The notes beneath the pieces were generated by a model. It was not told the DNA's origin, did no database searches, and saw only the letters and a program-made list of their open reading frames with translations. From contig CABGHH010000006.1 in assembly GCA_902158745.1 (NCBI GenBank), positions 1-24,373 of the forward strand: 24,373 nt of DNA, in the 5' to 3' direction. Below are positions 23,211 to 24,373 of the stretch, in pieces. The translations under genes and the position numbers were made by a program. The first letter of the stretch is position 1. Each line of letters begins with the position of its first letter. This stretch comes from Candidatus Methanolliviera sp. GoM_asphalt (lineage in GTDB: Archaea; Halobacteriota; Methanoliparia; Methanoliparales; Methanoliparaceae).

Positions 23211-23216
23211 CACCAC

Positions 23217-23343
23217 GGCACTATCGATTTTTCTAGTGGTTTTCAACTTTTTCACATTTTTCAATAGCCATTTTTTGTATGTTAGAAGATTTTAAAACAT
23301 ATTTTACACAATTTTTTATATTTCGCATCATTATGTTTCAGAT
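23217..23343. repeat. Right copy of the 127-bp inverted repeat (probable IS end)
   Basis: Pairs with 1-127 at 126 of 127 positions, opposite orientation. The outer side continues for about 100 bp to the end of a decayed transposase gene, so it looks like the 3' end of an IS. Its inner edge begins GGCACTATCGATTTTTC, the candidate terminal sequence. Confidence 0.9.
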
Positions 23344-23442
23344 AATGGTGAAAAACCAGAAAACAGTTCATTTTTATCATAAAAAAAGAGATAGCTATCG
23401 CTATTAGATTACTCTTTGGTAAACCCAAAAATAGACAAAAAG

Positions 23443-24373
23443 TTATCCGGGATTTAAAAAGGGAATGAACTTCAAGAATACTTCAAGCAAGGTTTTCTCA
23501 GGTTTTTTGAGCATTCCAGCTCTCTTCATTGCAGAGAGCTTTATATGATTCTCAATTCCTATCCTTTCGAAGCTGTTTCTTTCTGTACGTCTTGAGACTT
23601 GTTGAATAATAGTTCTCAAGTAAATTATTGGTGGAAGGAGCTCCTTTCACGAAGTAGAAGCTGTGAGGTACTTCCAGTTCTTCTTTATCATATCCAATCT
23701 CTTTCTAACAGGTGTGCTAAATGAATAGAACTCCTTCATAAGATCATCGAAGATCTCAAAAGCTTCCTCATATGATCTCTGCTCCAGATTTTGTTTCTCA
23801 CGTCTTCTTCTAAGCTCTAAATCGTGTAGAAATCTTTTGAATAAATATTCTGTTTTTTAAGCCACTTTAGATATCCTTTATCGTTTTTCTGTTTCATTAT
23901 CTTCTCTTCTCTTCTTCCGCTAATTTCTTTAAAAATTCTATTTCCTTATCTCTATTGTAGAGTAGAATATGTTAAGCAGTTTATATTTGGTAAGTAAGTT
24001 CCTCTTCCATTGTCGTACGCTTTGGAAAATCCTTTATTATTAGCTTGTTCAAGTGTAACAAGCATAACTGATGAATCACATTCAAGAAATTCTTTGATCG
24101 TTGTAGAATCTTTACTATTATAGAGATCATCCGCTATTGTTGACTGCAACATGATCTAATAAAGTTAATCTGTATTTTTGGATTCTTCCCTCTTTGGGAT
24201 GCTGTTCATCATAGTGAACTATTCTTACATCTTTTATGAGTGGGAGTTCTGTATTCTCAACTGAACTGTTGTGTTGAAACTATTGTATATTGTATCTTTT
24301 CCCCTCGGGAATATGAAATCCATTATATCAGAAATTCCTTCGTAAGACACGTGAAGAGATCTCATGCGTTGAT
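23443..24373 (-). pseudogene. Frameshifted transposase of the flanking IS
   Basis: Read on the minus strand, transposase segments fall in several frames. First comes a piece with EGISDIMDFIFPRGKDTI, then PLIKDVRIVHYDEQHPK. Next is IADDLYNSKDSTTIKEFLE, followed by LCLLHLNKLIIKDFPKRTTM and NRDKEIEFLKKLAEEEKR. The end is GAPSTNNLLENYYSTSLKTY, IGIENHIKLSAMKRAGMLKK and LLEVFLKFIPFLNPG-stop. The NN-LEN-YS-KT-R run resembles the glutamate-bearing C-terminal region of DDE transposases. There are several frameshifts and stops. The 5' end lies beyond the window. Confidence 0.75.

Overview
The window comes from an F420-producing archaeon, most likely a methanogen, ANME or related euryarchaeal lineage. 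The evidence is archaeal-type apgM, cofE, a stand-alone precorrin-2 dehydrogenase, a glutamate synthase split into separate domain genes, AGA/AGG-rich coding, TATA-like boxes about 25-30 nt before several start codons, and many TTG/GTG starts. The sequence alone does not fix the genus.

Layout. (1) 247-6082, plus strand: a tightly packed tetrapyrrole operon, sirC-hemA-hemB-hemL-hemC-cobA plus a short acylphosphatase gene. It covers glutamyl-tRNA to uroporphyrinogen/precorrin-2 and sirohydrochlorin/siroheme, but hemD is not present. (2) 6084-7212: an IS5-like insertion sequence. (3) 7469-9640: aspartokinase with a shortened regulatory region, then purM. (4) 9641-11423: IS debris and an intact IS5-like element. 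(5) 11452-14528, minus strand: amidotransferase, FMN/Fe-S and ferredoxin parts of an archaeal glutamate synthase. (6) 14529-16650: repeat-rich spacer and another transposase. (7) 16651-17685, minus: an ornithine cyclodeaminase-family gene with a bacterial-looking ribosome-binding site. (8) 17789-19788, minus: apgM-cofE. (9) 19838-23182, plus, divergent from apgM: purD-argF-tRNA-Leu(UAG)-argC. (10) 23217-24373: an IS end and a frameshifted transposase.

Two structural features stand out. First, a family of 40-50 bp double-hairpin elements recurs five times, with two more degenerate or single copies. Each hairpin has a 3-nt loop (TTC/GAA, TCC or TTT/AAA), and the stems differ from copy to copy while staying self-complementary. 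Two copies split transposase reading frames so that deleting exactly 42 or 43 bp restores a sensible transposase sequence. Two more appear to interrupt transposase frames in a similar way. The fifth sits exactly at the stop/start junction of two glutamate synthase genes. This looks like a miniature palindromic element that inserts into genes. Second, a 127-bp near-perfect inverted repeat (126/127) flanks the whole 23-kb block of biosynthetic genes. The right copy adjoins a decayed transposase.

The host genes supply core anabolism: tetrapyrroles, the aspartate family, purines, glutamate, arginine, F420 and glycolysis/gluconeogenesis. The mobile DNA clusters at operon ends, and two operons (hem and glt) appear to lack the gene expected where an IS now lies.
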